Origin: Acidobacteriota bacterium | Lineage (GTDB): Bacteria > Acidobacteriota > Terriglobia > Terriglobales > Acidobacteriaceae | DNA: 7,954 nt | Assembly (NCBI GenBank): GCA_021841795.1 | Contig: JAKCDN010000133.1 | Coordinates: 1 to 7,954, forward strand | Direction: 5' to 3' | Shown: positions 1 to 6,633 of the stretch, in pieces | Layout: each line of letters starts with the position of its first letter | Numbering within the stretch: the first letter of the stretch is position 1 | Notes under the pieces: model-generated | Seen by the model: only the letters and a program-made list of their open reading frames with translations | The model's database searches: none | Told to the model about the DNA's origin: nothing | Program-made: the position numbers and the translations under genes

Positions 1-219
1 CTCCGCCTCATTGCGCGCGGGCACGATAACGGCAACGCCTGCCCGGCCGGATGGAGTATCTCGATCCAGAACGGGCAGGGATCGCCAGAAACCGCCGCGG
101 AACGCGATGAGGTAGATCCATGCAGCACAGGCGAAGATCGCCAGCCAGGTTGCAGGTTCCTTGCCTGCCGCGGTCCATGGTGCAACCGAATGGTAGACGA
201 GCGAAAGAGAGGCGGACAT
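1..219 (-). CDS. hpnB: HpnB-like membrane glycosyltransferase, N-terminal part only
   Basis: This is a partial gene that runs off the left edge; 73 N-terminal residues are visible. The protein starts with a short N-tail, then a hydrophobic segment at about residues 24-40 (WLAIFACAAWIYLIAF), the motif RGGFWR, and a stretch ending VAVIVPARNEAE. VxxPARNEAE is the first beta-strand and nucleotide-sugar binding start of family 2 (GT-A) glycosyltransferases. A membrane anchor followed by GGFWR and PARNEAE is what I recall of HpnB, the hopene-associated glycosyltransferase, so the protein probably acts at the inner membrane in hopanoid-linked glycosylation. The start at 219 has no good Shine-Dalgarno site. 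An in-frame ATG at 294 would add 25 Pro/Ala/Ser-rich residues and is equally possible; an in-frame stop at 325-327 limits it further upstream. The gene is divergent from the GH2 gene. The family call is firm; the HpnB subtype is less certain because the catalytic part is outside the window. Confidence 0.62.
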   Translation of the reverse strand, partial: MSASLSLVYHSVAPWTAAGKEPATWLAIFACAAWIYLIAFRGGFWRSLPVLDRDTPSGRAGVAVIVPARNEAE

Positions 220-341
220 AGCTGGTATCGATTGTGCCGTATCGGGGGCGGCGGGTGCAGTTTCCGAAGGTGGGGACACGGGGCTATGATGCATGGGTGC
301 CGGAATTGGCACCAAACCACGCCATCAAAAGAAACTGAAGC

Positions 342-369
342 CTGCACGATGCAGCCCATGGATTGCAGG
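342..369. repeat. Short inverted repeat in GH2 leader
   Basis: CTGCA (342-346) and TGCAG (350-354) form a perfect 5-base inverted repeat around the three bases CGA, and a further TGCAGG lies at 364-369, also complementary to CCTGCA at 341-346. It sits between the divergent hpnB-like and GH2 genes, just upstream of the GH2 ribosome binding site. It could be a small operator half-site pair or an mRNA hairpin, but repeats of this length arise by chance in GC-rich DNA. Confidence 0.25.
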
Positions 370-372
370 TTC

Positions 373-378
373 AGGAGG
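373..378 (+). promoter_or_regulatory. Shine-Dalgarno site of the GH2 gene
   Basis: AGGAGG lies five bases before the ATG at 384. It decides the start against the in-frame TTG at 363, which would put seven extra residues before the Tat signal peptide and lies upstream of this site. It is the strongest ribosome binding site in the window. Confidence 0.85.
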
Positions 379-383
379 ACAGG

Positions 384-3335
384 ATGAAAGCCTTTTCACG
401 CCGCGACGTATTGAAATCCAGCCTACTGGCGCCGGCAGTTGCCGCCGCGGCAGGCAGCATGAACCCGATGGAAGCCGCCGCGCTGGTTGCCGGCGAGGGT
501 GCCGGGCAGCTTTCCACAGAAGAATCGAGCAGCGTGACGAACCCTGCGATGTCCAATGCCCAGCGTGAGCGGCTGCTGCTGGACTTCGGTTGGCGCTTCC
601 ACTATGGCAACGCGTGCGACGCGGACAAGGATTTCGGATTTGGCAGCGGACGTACCGGCAACTTCCAGAAGACGGGAGGATACCTGGCGGCCAGTTCCCT
701 AGCCTTCGACGACAGCGACTGGAAGGCGGTCAACCTGCCGCACGACTGGGCGGTGGAATTGCCGTTCACGAACGATCCGGCGCTGCAGAGCAAGGGCTAT
801 TACCCTCTGGGACGGAACTATCCGGAGACCAGCATCGGATGGTACCGGCGGGTTTTTGAGATGCCGGCGGCGGACAAGGGCAAACGCATTTTTATCGAGT
901 TCGACGGGGCCTACCGCCAAGCAACGGTGGTGGTGAACGGCTTTTATATCGGGCAGCATAGCGGGGGATACGATCCATTCCATTTCGACGTAACGGATTT
1001 TGTGAATCCCGGAGGCAGAAACGTGCTGCTGGTGCGTGTGGACGCGACGGAGAGCGACGGATGGTTCTATGAGGGCGCGGGGATCTACCGCCATGTGTGG
1101 CTGGTGAAGACCAGCCCGGTGCACGTGAAGCAATGGGGCACCTTTGTCCGGTCCGAGATCAAGCCAGGGACGGCGGCGCTTACCGTGCGCACCGACGTGA
1201 GCAACGGGGGACAGACTGTGGCCAATGCGCGTGTGGTCTCGACAGTTCTCAGTCCCAGGAAAGACGCCGTGGGCAAGGCGGCCACAACGGCGGCAGCAAT
1301 GCCAGTAGGAAGCGAACATACATTCGAGCAGCAGATAACGGTGAGCCAGCCGCAACTATGGTCGCTCGATGAGCGGAATATCTACACGCTGGTGACCGAG
1401 GTGCGCGTCGGCGGCGACGTGGTGGACCGCTATGAGACGCGGTTCGGGATCCGCTCTATCCGGTTCGATGCCCAGAAGGGGCTGTTCTTGAACGACGAGC
1501 CGGTGAAGGTAAAGGGCACATGCAACCACCAGGACCACGCGGGGCTGGGCGCGGCGCTGCCAGACGCAGTGCAGTACTACCGGGTGCGGAAGCTGCAGGA
1601 GATGGGATGTAACAGCCTGCGGACCTCGCACAATCCGCCGACGCCGGAACTGCTGGATGCATGCGACGAACTGGGGATGCTGGTGTTCGACGAGACGCGG
1701 ATGATGTCTTCGAATCCGGAGGGCCTGGGGCAGTTTGAAAACCTCGTGCGGCGCGACCGGAACCATCCCAGCGTATTCATGTGGTCGATGGGCAACGAGG
1801 AAGGCGCGGCCAACGGTGAACGCGGCGTGCTGATACTGACCGCGATGAAGGAATTGGCCACACAGCATGACGGCACACGGCCGGTGTCGATTGCGCCCAC
1901 GGGCGCGGTGGGCACCGGAGGACTGGCAGTGTGCGACGTGATCGGTTACAACTACATGGACCCGCAGGCAGAGGCGTATCACAAGGCATACCCGGGCCGG
2001 CCCGTAATCGGGACCGAAACGGTAAGCGCGGTGGGCACTCGCGGCATGTATGTGACGGATTACAGCAAGGGTTACGTGGGCTCATACGATCCCTACACAA
2101 CAACGGGACGGGCATCGGCGGAGGGGTGGTGGAGCTTTTGTGATGCGCAGGAGTGGCTGGCAGGGGGCTTTGTGTGGACAGGGTTCGACTATCGCGGCGA
2201 GCCCTCGCCGAACAGCTGGCCCAATATCAGCTCGCAGTACGGGATTATCGATACGTGCGGCTTCCCAAAGGACACGTTTTACTACTACCAGTCGTGGTGG
2301 ACCGGCAAGCCGGTGCTGCATCTGTTCCCGCATTGGAACTGGCCTGGGATGGAGGGCAAGGAGATTGCAGTTTGGGTGCACTCAAACCTGGACCGAGTGG
2401 AACTGCTTTTGAACGGAAAGAGTTTAGGCGCAAAGGAGATGAAGAAGGACGCGCACCTGGGGTGGAATGTGCCCTATGCGCCTGGCGCCATTGAAGCGCG
2501 CGGGTATAAGGACGGCAAGCTCGCGATGACGGTACGGCGCGAGACCACGGGCGCTCCCGCTGCGCTGGCCATCACGGTGGATCGAAACGCGATTTCGGCT
2601 GACGGCGAGGATGTAGCCATGTTTGCCGTGGAGGTCCGAGACGCGCAGGGCCGGATGGTGCCAATCACGGACAACCTGGTGACCTTTAGCGTGGCGGGAG
2701 AGGGAAGGCTGATTGGTGTAGGCAACGGCGATCCTACTGACCAGGAGTCGGATAAAGGCACATCGCGGAAAGCATTTTCCGGGTTGTGTATGGCGATTAT
2801 CCAGGCCACGAAGTCGGCAGGCAGCATCACGGTAGAGGCGAGTTCGCCAGATCTAAAGTCGGCGCGAGCTACGATTGCGGCAGAGGCGGTAACCTTGCGC
2901 CCTCAGGTGGCAGTGTGGGAGCGCGAGATACCCCAGGGCCCGGGAATCACCGGACTGTGGCGGCCGGCTGAAGGCGGCGAGAACCAAATCTTTGTGCTGC
3001 GCCAGGAGGATAGCAACCTGACCGGCAGCGTGGAAGGCGCAGGCGGAAGCTGGGCCGGCGGCTACGATGCGCCGACAGCGATCGCCGACGGCAAGGTCGA
3101 CGGCGACCAAGTGAAGTTCAGGGTCGGCCACAGCGCCTACACCGGACGAATCCAGGAGGATGCGCTGGAGCTTACGCAAAGTCCAGAGATGGGCCCGCAC
3201 CGACCGCAGCCGGTGGCGCAGACGGCGGCACGTCCGGCGGTCGGCCCGCCGCCGGATGGATCTGATCCCTCGCGGAGCCCGCTCAGGCGCTCACCGGGAC
3301 CAATGGCTGTGGTACTGCAGCGGGTGGGACGGTAG
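384..3335 (+). CDS. Tat-exported GH2 glycoside hydrolase (beta-galactosidase-like, DUF4982 type)
   Basis: A 983-residue enzyme predicted to hydrolyse beta-galactosides or related beta-glycosides outside the cytoplasm. Residues 4-20 (FSRRDVLK, then a hydrophobic Ala-rich stretch) form a Tat signal, so it is exported folded. Domains in order: sugar-binding jelly roll (about 60-245, with NLPHDW and GAGIYRHVWL), Ig-like domain (about 250-355), TIM barrel (about 360-635), DUF4982 (about 640-715), an Ig/invasin-like C5 domain (about 724-835) and an extra C-terminal module (about 855-935) followed by a Pro/Ser/Arg-rich tail. The acid/base is E472 in WSMGNEE and the nucleophile E545 in VIGTETVSA; FDYRGEPSP and YGIIDTCGFPKD are typical of this GH2 subgroup. 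Related enzymes are annotated as beta-galactosidases, but some GH2 relatives act on other sugars, so the substrate is unproven. The frame is intact. No polysaccharide-utilisation partners (TonB receptor, other hydrolases, regulator) are seen nearby. Confidence 0.92.
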   Translation: MKAFSRRDVLKSSLLAPAVAAAAGSMNPMEAAALVAGEGAGQLSTEESSSVTNPAMSNAQRERLLLDFGWRFHYGNACDADKDFGFGSGRTGNFQKTGGYLAASSLAFDDSDWKAVNLPHDWAVELPFTNDPALQSKGYYPLGRNYPETSIGWYRRVFEMPAADKGKRIFIEFDGAYRQATVVVNGFYIGQHSGGYDPFHFDVTDFVNPGGRNVLLVRVDATESDGWFYEGAGIYRHVWLVKTSPVHVKQWGTFVRSEIKPGTAALTVRTDVSNGGQTVANARVVSTVLSPRKDAVGKAATTAAAMPVGSEHTFEQQITVSQPQLWSLDERNIYTLVTEVRVGGDVVDRYETRFGIRSIRFDAQKGLFLNDEPVKVKGTCNHQDHAGLGAALPDAVQYYRVRKLQEMGCNSLRTSHNPPTPELLDACDELGMLVFDETRMMSSNPEGLGQFENLVRRDRNHPSVFMWSMGNEEGAANGERGVLILTAMKELATQHDGTRPVSIAPTGAVGTGGLAVCDVIGYNYMDPQAEAYHKAYPGRPVIGTETVSAVGTRGMYVTDYSKGYVGSYDPYTTTGRASAEGWWSFCDAQEWLAGGFVWTGFDYRGEPSPNSWPNISSQYGIIDTCGFPKDTFYYYQSWWTGKPVLHLFPHWNWPGMEGKEIAVWVHSNLDRVELLLNGKSLGAKEMKKDAHLGWNVPYAPGAIEARGYKDGKLAMTVRRETTGAPAALAITVDRNAISADGEDVAMFAVEVRDAQGRMVPITDNLVTFSVAGEGRLIGVGNGDPTDQESDKGTSRKAFSGLCMAIIQATKSAGSITVEASSPDLKSARATIAAEAVTLRPQVAVWEREIPQGPGITGLWRPAEGGENQIFVLRQEDSNLTGSVEGAGGSWAGGYDAPTAIADGKVDGDQVKFRVGHSAYTGRIQEDALELTQSPEMGPHRPQPVAQTAARPAVGPPPDGSDPSRSPLRRSPGPMAVVLQRVGR

Positions 3336-3358
3336 GCGCTGGACGGCCATGGCCTCGC

Positions 3359-3367
3359 TGCTAGAAT
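3359..3367 (+). promoter_or_regulatory. Likely extended -10 promoter of coaD
   Basis: TGCTAGAAT reads as an extended -10 element (TGn followed by TAGAAT). The -35 region at about 3339-3344 (CTGGAC) is poor, as is common with extended -10 promoters. Transcription would begin around 3374, about seven bases before the coaD ATG, giving an almost leaderless message. The site lies in the 45-base gap after the GH2 stop codon, so coaD need not depend on the GH2 promoter. Confidence 0.5.
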
Positions 3368-3380
3368 TTCAAGTGAGCCC

Positions 3381-3869
3381 ATGGCCGTCAGAGCCCTCTA
3401 TCCCGGCACCTTCGATCCGCCCACGAACGGACATGTGGATCTGATCCAGCGCGGGTCAAAACTCTTCGATCATTTGACGGTAGCGATCCTGGTGAATCCG
3501 GTGAAAAACCCGTTGTTCACGGTGGAAGAGCGCGCGGAAATGCTGCGCGAGGTGACTGCGAACATCGGCAATGTGAGCGTAGCCACGTTCAACGGTCTGA
3601 TGGTGGAGTTTGCCCGGCAGCAGGGGGCTTCGGCCGTGCTGCGCGGAATCCGCGCCATCTCCGACTACGAGCACGAGTTCCAGATGGCGCTGATGAACCG
3701 GCGGCTGGCTCCAGAGGTGGAGACGGTCTTTCTACAGCCGGCCGGACGCTATTCGTTTGTGAGTTCGCGCATGGTCAAGGAAGTCTTCAGCTTTGGCGGC
3801 GACGTGAGCGGACTGGTGCCGCCGAATGTACTGAAGCGGCTGCGGACTCGAATCAAAAACGGATCCTGA
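3381..3869 (+). CDS. coaD: Phosphopantetheine adenylyltransferase
   Basis: CoaD transfers the adenylyl group of ATP to 4'-phosphopantetheine, making dephospho-CoA, the penultimate step of coenzyme A synthesis in the cytoplasm. The 162-residue length is normal for bacterial CoaD. The N-terminus carries the nucleotidyltransferase signature YPGTFDPPTNGH (residues 7-18, with the TxGH motif), followed by RGIRAISDYEHEFQMALMN (88-106), which is characteristic of the family, and the ATP-binding motif FVSSRMVKE (126-134). All expected motifs are present, so the enzyme should be active. The start is chosen because the signature begins six residues after this ATG. There is no good Shine-Dalgarno site, but an extended -10 box lies just upstream. 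The 3' end overlaps by 17 bases a small convergent reading frame on the other strand. No hairpin terminator follows the stop codon. Confidence 0.97.
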   Translation: MAVRALYPGTFDPPTNGHVDLIQRGSKLFDHLTVAILVNPVKNPLFTVEERAEMLREVTANIGNVSVATFNGLMVEFARQQGASAVLRGIRAISDYEHEFQMALMNRRLAPEVETVFLQPAGRYSFVSSRMVKEVFSFGGDVSGLVPPNVLKRLRTRIKNGS

Positions 3870-4059
3870 CGTCCAGAACGCAGTAACCGAGCACTTCCCA
3901 AATTTGTGGATGGTGCAGTTTCCCTCTTTGCGGCCAGGTTATAGGCAGATAGATGATAAATAGAGGCTTTTGCTCAAACGGCAGGGGAACGGGCTGCGCA
4001 GTGAGAGGGGCAGCGAAAAGCAGGGCCAAAGGCAGAAATTTGCGAAATTGAAAATCCAT
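3853..4059 (-). CDS. Small putative secreted protein (68 aa, unknown function)
   Basis: I do not recognise this protein. Its first 22 residues look like a Sec signal peptide: a charged start (MDFQFRK), a hydrophobic core (FLPLALLFAAPL) and a plausible cleavage after LTA, leaving a mature chain of about 46 residues starting QPVPLPFEQ. The mature part contains FIIYLPITWPQ, IWEVLGYCVLDVRIRF and one cysteine, with no known motif. Evidence for being real: the signal peptide, and GGAGG at 4064-4068 four bases before the ATG. Evidence against: small size, no recognised family, and a 3' end that overlaps coaD antisense. It is divergent from the aminotransferase and convergent with coaD. It may also be the remnant of a longer gene, since it ends soon after entering coaD. 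Confidence 0.45.
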   Translation of the reverse strand: MDFQFRKFLPLALLFAAPLTAQPVPLPFEQKPLFIIYLPITWPQRGKLHHPQIWEVLGYCVLDVRIRF

Positions 4060-4063
4060 TAAG

Positions 4064-4068
4064 CCTCC
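4064..4068 (-). promoter_or_regulatory. Shine-Dalgarno site of the small secreted-protein frame
   Basis: On the minus strand GGAGG precedes the ATG at 4057-4059 by four bases. A purine-rich site this well placed is one of two arguments, with the signal peptide, that the 68-residue frame is translated. Spacing is slightly short. Confidence 0.4.
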
Positions 4069-4164
4069 AATTGCCTGCGGGCAGCATAACCAGTCCGCGC
4101 AAGCTTCAAGAACGATACAGGTCTTGGATCAGGTTTCCATTGGTCTTTGTCAAAGATGCGGATT

Positions 4165-4192
4165 TTGCGCCAATCGGGAAATCTGCCAAAAT
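4165..4192 (+). promoter_or_regulatory. Likely promoter of the aminotransferase gene
   Basis: TTGCGC (4165-4170) and CAAAAT (4187-4192) are separated by 16 bases and resemble sigma-70 -35 and -10 boxes. The expected transcription start falls at or next to the A of the ATG at 4199, which would make the message leaderless. The GGGG run at 4194-4197 is too close to the ATG to serve as a normal ribosome binding site, which fits this reading. Confidence 0.42.
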
Positions 4193-4198
4193 AGGGGT

Positions 4199-5395
4199 AT
4201 GTCCGTAACAACTCAGCAAAAACTCTTTGCCGATCGTATTGGGCGGATCGAGGTATCCGCGACCATGGCTGTGGCCGCCGAGGCAGCTAAACTGCGCGCT
4301 CAGGGCGCCAACCTGGTGGACTTCGGGGCCGGCGAGCCGCATTTTGCCACGCCGCGTCACATAAAGGATGCGGCTATTGCCGCTATCGAGGCCAACTTTA
4401 CCCGCTACACGGTGGTTCCGGGCATTCCCGACGTGCGCCAAGCGATCGTCGAGCGGCACGCAACCGACTTCGGGTCGGACTACTCGATCGACGAGGCGAT
4501 TTTTACCGCAGGCGGGAAACTGGCATTGTTCAACGCGATCCAGATCCTGGTGGACCATGGCGACGAGGTTATCCTGCCGGTTCCCTACTGGGTAAGCTTC
4601 AAGGACATCATCCAGTACGCGGGTGGCAAGGTGGTATATCTCGAGACCAGCGAGGCGGAGAGCTTCCGCATCACGGCGGATGCTATCGAGCATGCGATCA
4701 CACCGCGCACCAAGGCCATTGTTCTCAATTCTCCGTCCAATCCGGCGGGATCGGTGGTTTCGTCCGAGGATCTGGAGCGGATTGTGCACTTGGCCCACGA
4801 GAAGGGAATCTATCTGCTTCTGGACGAGTGCTACGTGTACCTAAATTACTCGGGCAAGCCGGTTTCCGGTGGCTCGTTTACATGGGCCAAGGAGCACATG
4901 GTGATTCTGGGCTCGCTGTCGAAGACCTATTCGATGACGGGCTGGCGGGCCGGGTATGCCCTGGCCTCAAAGAAGGTGACAGCCAATCTGAGCAAGCTGC
5001 AGTCACAGTCGACCTCGAACGCGACCAGCATCGTGCAAAAAGCGGCGATTGCAGCACTGAGGAGCTCGCAGCAGTGCGTCGAGGAGTTCCGCGCCGAGTT
5101 CATCGATCTGCGTGACTACATGCTGGCCGCGCTCAAGAAGATCCCGGGGGTTACTTGCACCAAGCCGGAGGGGGCATTTTATGTATACCCGAACATCGCA
5201 GCCTACCTGGGCAAATCCGGCATCAAGAGCGCAACGGAGTTAGCAACACGGCTGCTACATGAGGCGCATGTGGTGACGGTACCAGGCGAAGCTTTTGGCA
5301 CCGGCGAGCACATCCGCATCTCATACCCAGTGACCAAGCAGAACATCGACGAGGGCACGCGGCGCATAGGCGAGTTCCTCACCGGCCTGAAGTAG
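4199..5395 (+). CDS. Class I PLP-dependent aminotransferase (aspartate aminotransferase-like)
   Basis: A 398-residue cytoplasmic fold-type I aminotransferase of the AspB/AspC-like subgroup, probably transferring the amino group of aspartate (or prephenate/glutamate) to 2-oxoglutarate or another keto acid. Visible landmarks: FGAGEPHFATP (42-52), the PVPYW cofactor-stacking region (127-131), NSPSNPAG (177-184) with N181 expected near the PLP ring, LLDECY (207-212) with D209 for the pyridine nitrogen and Y212, SLSKTYSMTGWR (239-250) with the Schiff-base lysine K242, and HIRISY (371-376) with R373 for the substrate carboxylate. Nothing essential is missing. The start at 4199 gives the usual family length; an in-frame TTG at 4124 would add 25 residues but spans the likely promoter. 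It is monocistronic: a hairpin terminator follows. Exact substrate preference cannot be read from sequence alone, so no gene symbol is given. Confidence 0.93.
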   Translation: MSVTTQQKLFADRIGRIEVSATMAVAAEAAKLRAQGANLVDFGAGEPHFATPRHIKDAAIAAIEANFTRYTVVPGIPDVRQAIVERHATDFGSDYSIDEAIFTAGGKLALFNAIQILVDHGDEVILPVPYWVSFKDIIQYAGGKVVYLETSEAESFRITADAIEHAITPRTKAIVLNSPSNPAGSVVSSEDLERIVHLAHEKGIYLLLDECYVYLNYSGKPVSGGSFTWAKEHMVILGSLSKTYSMTGWRAGYALASKKVTANLSKLQSQSTSNATSIVQKAAIAALRSSQQCVEEFRAEFIDLRDYMLAALKKIPGVTCTKPEGAFYVYPNIAAYLGKSGIKSATELATRLLHEAHVVTVPGEAFGTGEHIRISYPVTKQNIDEGTRRIGEFLTGLK

Positions 5396-5416
5396 TTGAA
5401 TCGATTGCAGAACCAC

Positions 5417-5445
5417 AAAAGGCACCCGCATATGGGGTGCCTTTT
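5417..5445. terminator. Rho-independent terminator, probably bidirectional
   Basis: AAAAGGCACCC (5417-5427) pairs perfectly over 11 bases with GGGTGCCTTTT (5435-5445) around a seven-base loop (GCATATG), followed by more T-rich sequence to 5451. It lies 21 bases after the aminotransferase stop. Because the left arm begins with AAAA, the minus-strand transcript also ends in a U run, so the same hairpin can terminate the convergent site-2 protease gene, which stops at 5507. Confidence 0.9.
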
Positions 5446-5506
5446 GCTTTTGACTGCCAAAATCCAAACGACTGCGACTTCGGGAGATAGTTGAACGGAC
5501 GATGCC

Positions 5507-6448
5507 TTACCGGCTTTCGGGTGTTCCCTGCCCTTCAATGACCGGCCCAGCGTAGGCGAGCCACTGGCTCATTGGATACAGCTGCTGGCAGGCACCACAC
5601 ATGGTGTTCGGAAATTGCGCGCCGCAGTGCGGGCAGACGGCGCCGGTGGCGAATGTATCGAAGTTCTGATGGCACTGGGCGCAGCGCCAGAGATCTCCCA
5701 TGGGAGGCCTTGCTCCACAGCCTGGACAGGCGAAGCCTTCACGCTGCGGGCGCTTTTCATTACGCAGCATGGCCCGGGCGTTCTTAAGGCCGCTCCAGCA
5801 GTTGAGCAGCATGTATCCGGAGATGAGCACCGTCCAGGTGGAGCGCAGCCAGAGGGCAAGAATAAGGAACCCTAAAGCGCCCACGAAGCCAACCACGGTG
5901 GCGGCGGCAAGGCTGCGCGCGCGTCCGAGGCCGAACCAGAGGAGAGAGCGAAGAATCTGCCCGCCGTCGAGCGGATAGATGGGCAAGATATTGAAAGCGA
6001 AAAGGCCCACATCGATCCAGAAGATGGCCCAGACGAAGCGATAGAGATCAGGAAGCGCGATGGCCCAGGACTGCCAGGTAGCAAAGGCTGTAACAGCGCC
6101 TAGAGCGGGAAGCAGGGCAAGATTGACCAGAGGGCCGGCAGCGATGCTCCAGAGGGTTGCGCCGGGACGTGAGGGCGGGTTGACGTAGGCTACGCCCCCA
6201 AGCGGCCACAGCATAATGTGGTCGGCGGTGCCTCCGACCTGGCGGCAGGCCAGAGCATGGCCGAATTCATGCAGGAGCACAATGGCGAACAGGGCCAGAT
6301 ACTCCAGAACGTTCCATATCCACAGGGAATACTGGCGATTGCGGCCCTCAATCTCAATGGCGGCCACGATAAACCACGACCAGTGGAGATAGAGGTCAAT
6401 TCCCGCGACGCGCGTGAGATGGATGGAACCCTGGCGAAAGCCGGACAT
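5507..6448 (-). CDS. Site-2 protease family (M50) metalloprotease with double zinc ribbon
   Basis: A 313-residue integral membrane protein of the S2P/M50 family, whose members cut substrates inside or next to the membrane. The zinc-binding motif HEFGH is at 60-64 (H60, E61, H64) inside a hydrophobic helix, and the third ligand is D161 in NILPIYPLDGG (153-163). Further hydrophobic segments lie at about 20-32, 95-122, 138-157, and 180-215, giving a six-helix-like core without PDZ or CBS domains. The C-terminal, probably cytosolic, part has eight cysteines in two CxxC...CxxC zinc ribbons: C241/C244 with C256/C259, and C272/C275 with C284/C287. Such ribbons usually bind protein or nucleic acid, so this one may recognise a substrate or partner. 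The ATG at 6446-6448 has no strong Shine-Dalgarno site. The gene is convergent with the aminotransferase and divergent from manC. The substrate is unknown; no sigma or anti-sigma gene is adjacent. Confidence 0.92.
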   Translation of the reverse strand: MSGFRQGSIHLTRVAGIDLYLHWSWFIVAAIEIEGRNRQYSLWIWNVLEYLALFAIVLLHEFGHALACRQVGGTADHIMLWPLGGVAYVNPPSRPGATLWSIAAGPLVNLALLPALGAVTAFATWQSWAIALPDLYRFVWAIFWIDVGLFAFNILPIYPLDGGQILRSLLWFGLGRARSLAAATVVGFVGALGFLILALWLRSTWTVLISGYMLLNCWSGLKNARAMLRNEKRPQREGFACPGCGARPPMGDLWRCAQCHQNFDTFATGAVCPHCGAQFPNTMCGACQQLYPMSQWLAYAGPVIEGQGTPESR

Positions 6449-6633
6449 GCCTGTTAGCTTAACTTAGTTTGGGCACGGAAGCTGTGACACGATGTGGCAG
6501 GGAAACCGGGCGCATGGGAGGATGCCGGCGTCCGAGCCGCGGGGCGCGTGTTTCTGCGCTCCTGCCACGAGGTAGAAAAAAATATCCCTCTCCCTGTGCA
6601 AAGGTTGTCTCTGTCGGGTACTATGTCTCTTCA
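6449..6633. promoter_or_regulatory. Divergent intergenic region between M50 protease and manC
   Basis: These 185 bases must hold the promoters of both divergent genes. On the plus side TACTAT at 6619-6624 resembles a -10 box ten bases before the manC ATG, with only a weak -35 (TGTGCA, 6595-6600). A second weak option is TTTCTG (6551-6556) with TAGAAA (6573-6578), 16 bases apart. On the minus side I see only a T/A-rich patch (6455-6470) close to the protease start. The manC frame stays open to about 6469, but that upstream translation is Arg/Gly-rich and not protein-like. Confidence 0.4.

Noticed and set aside
1356..1982. A 208-residue minus-strand reading frame inside the GH2 gene
   Set aside because: It is antisense to the catalytic domain, which has clear conserved motifs; its composition (His/Arg-rich) is typical of an antisense shadow in GC-rich DNA.
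3160..3335. A possible frameshift in the last 55 residues of the GH2 gene
   Set aside because: The Pro-rich tail looked odd, but the alternative plus frame gives an Arg/Trp-rich, non-protein-like translation, and the annotated frame keeps a GC-rich third position to the stop. A low-complexity tail is the simpler reading.
4106..4798. A 230-residue minus-strand reading frame opposite the aminotransferase
   Set aside because: It lies antisense to a gene with all PLP-enzyme motifs, has no recognisable domain, and is rich in His, Arg and Val as expected of a codon-bias shadow.
6469..6633. A longer manC starting at TTG 6469, adding 55 residues
   Set aside because: The added stretch is Arg/Gly-rich, unlike the conserved start of the family, and covers the intergenic promoter region. 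The nucleotidyltransferase signature begins 11 residues after the ATG at 6634, the usual position.
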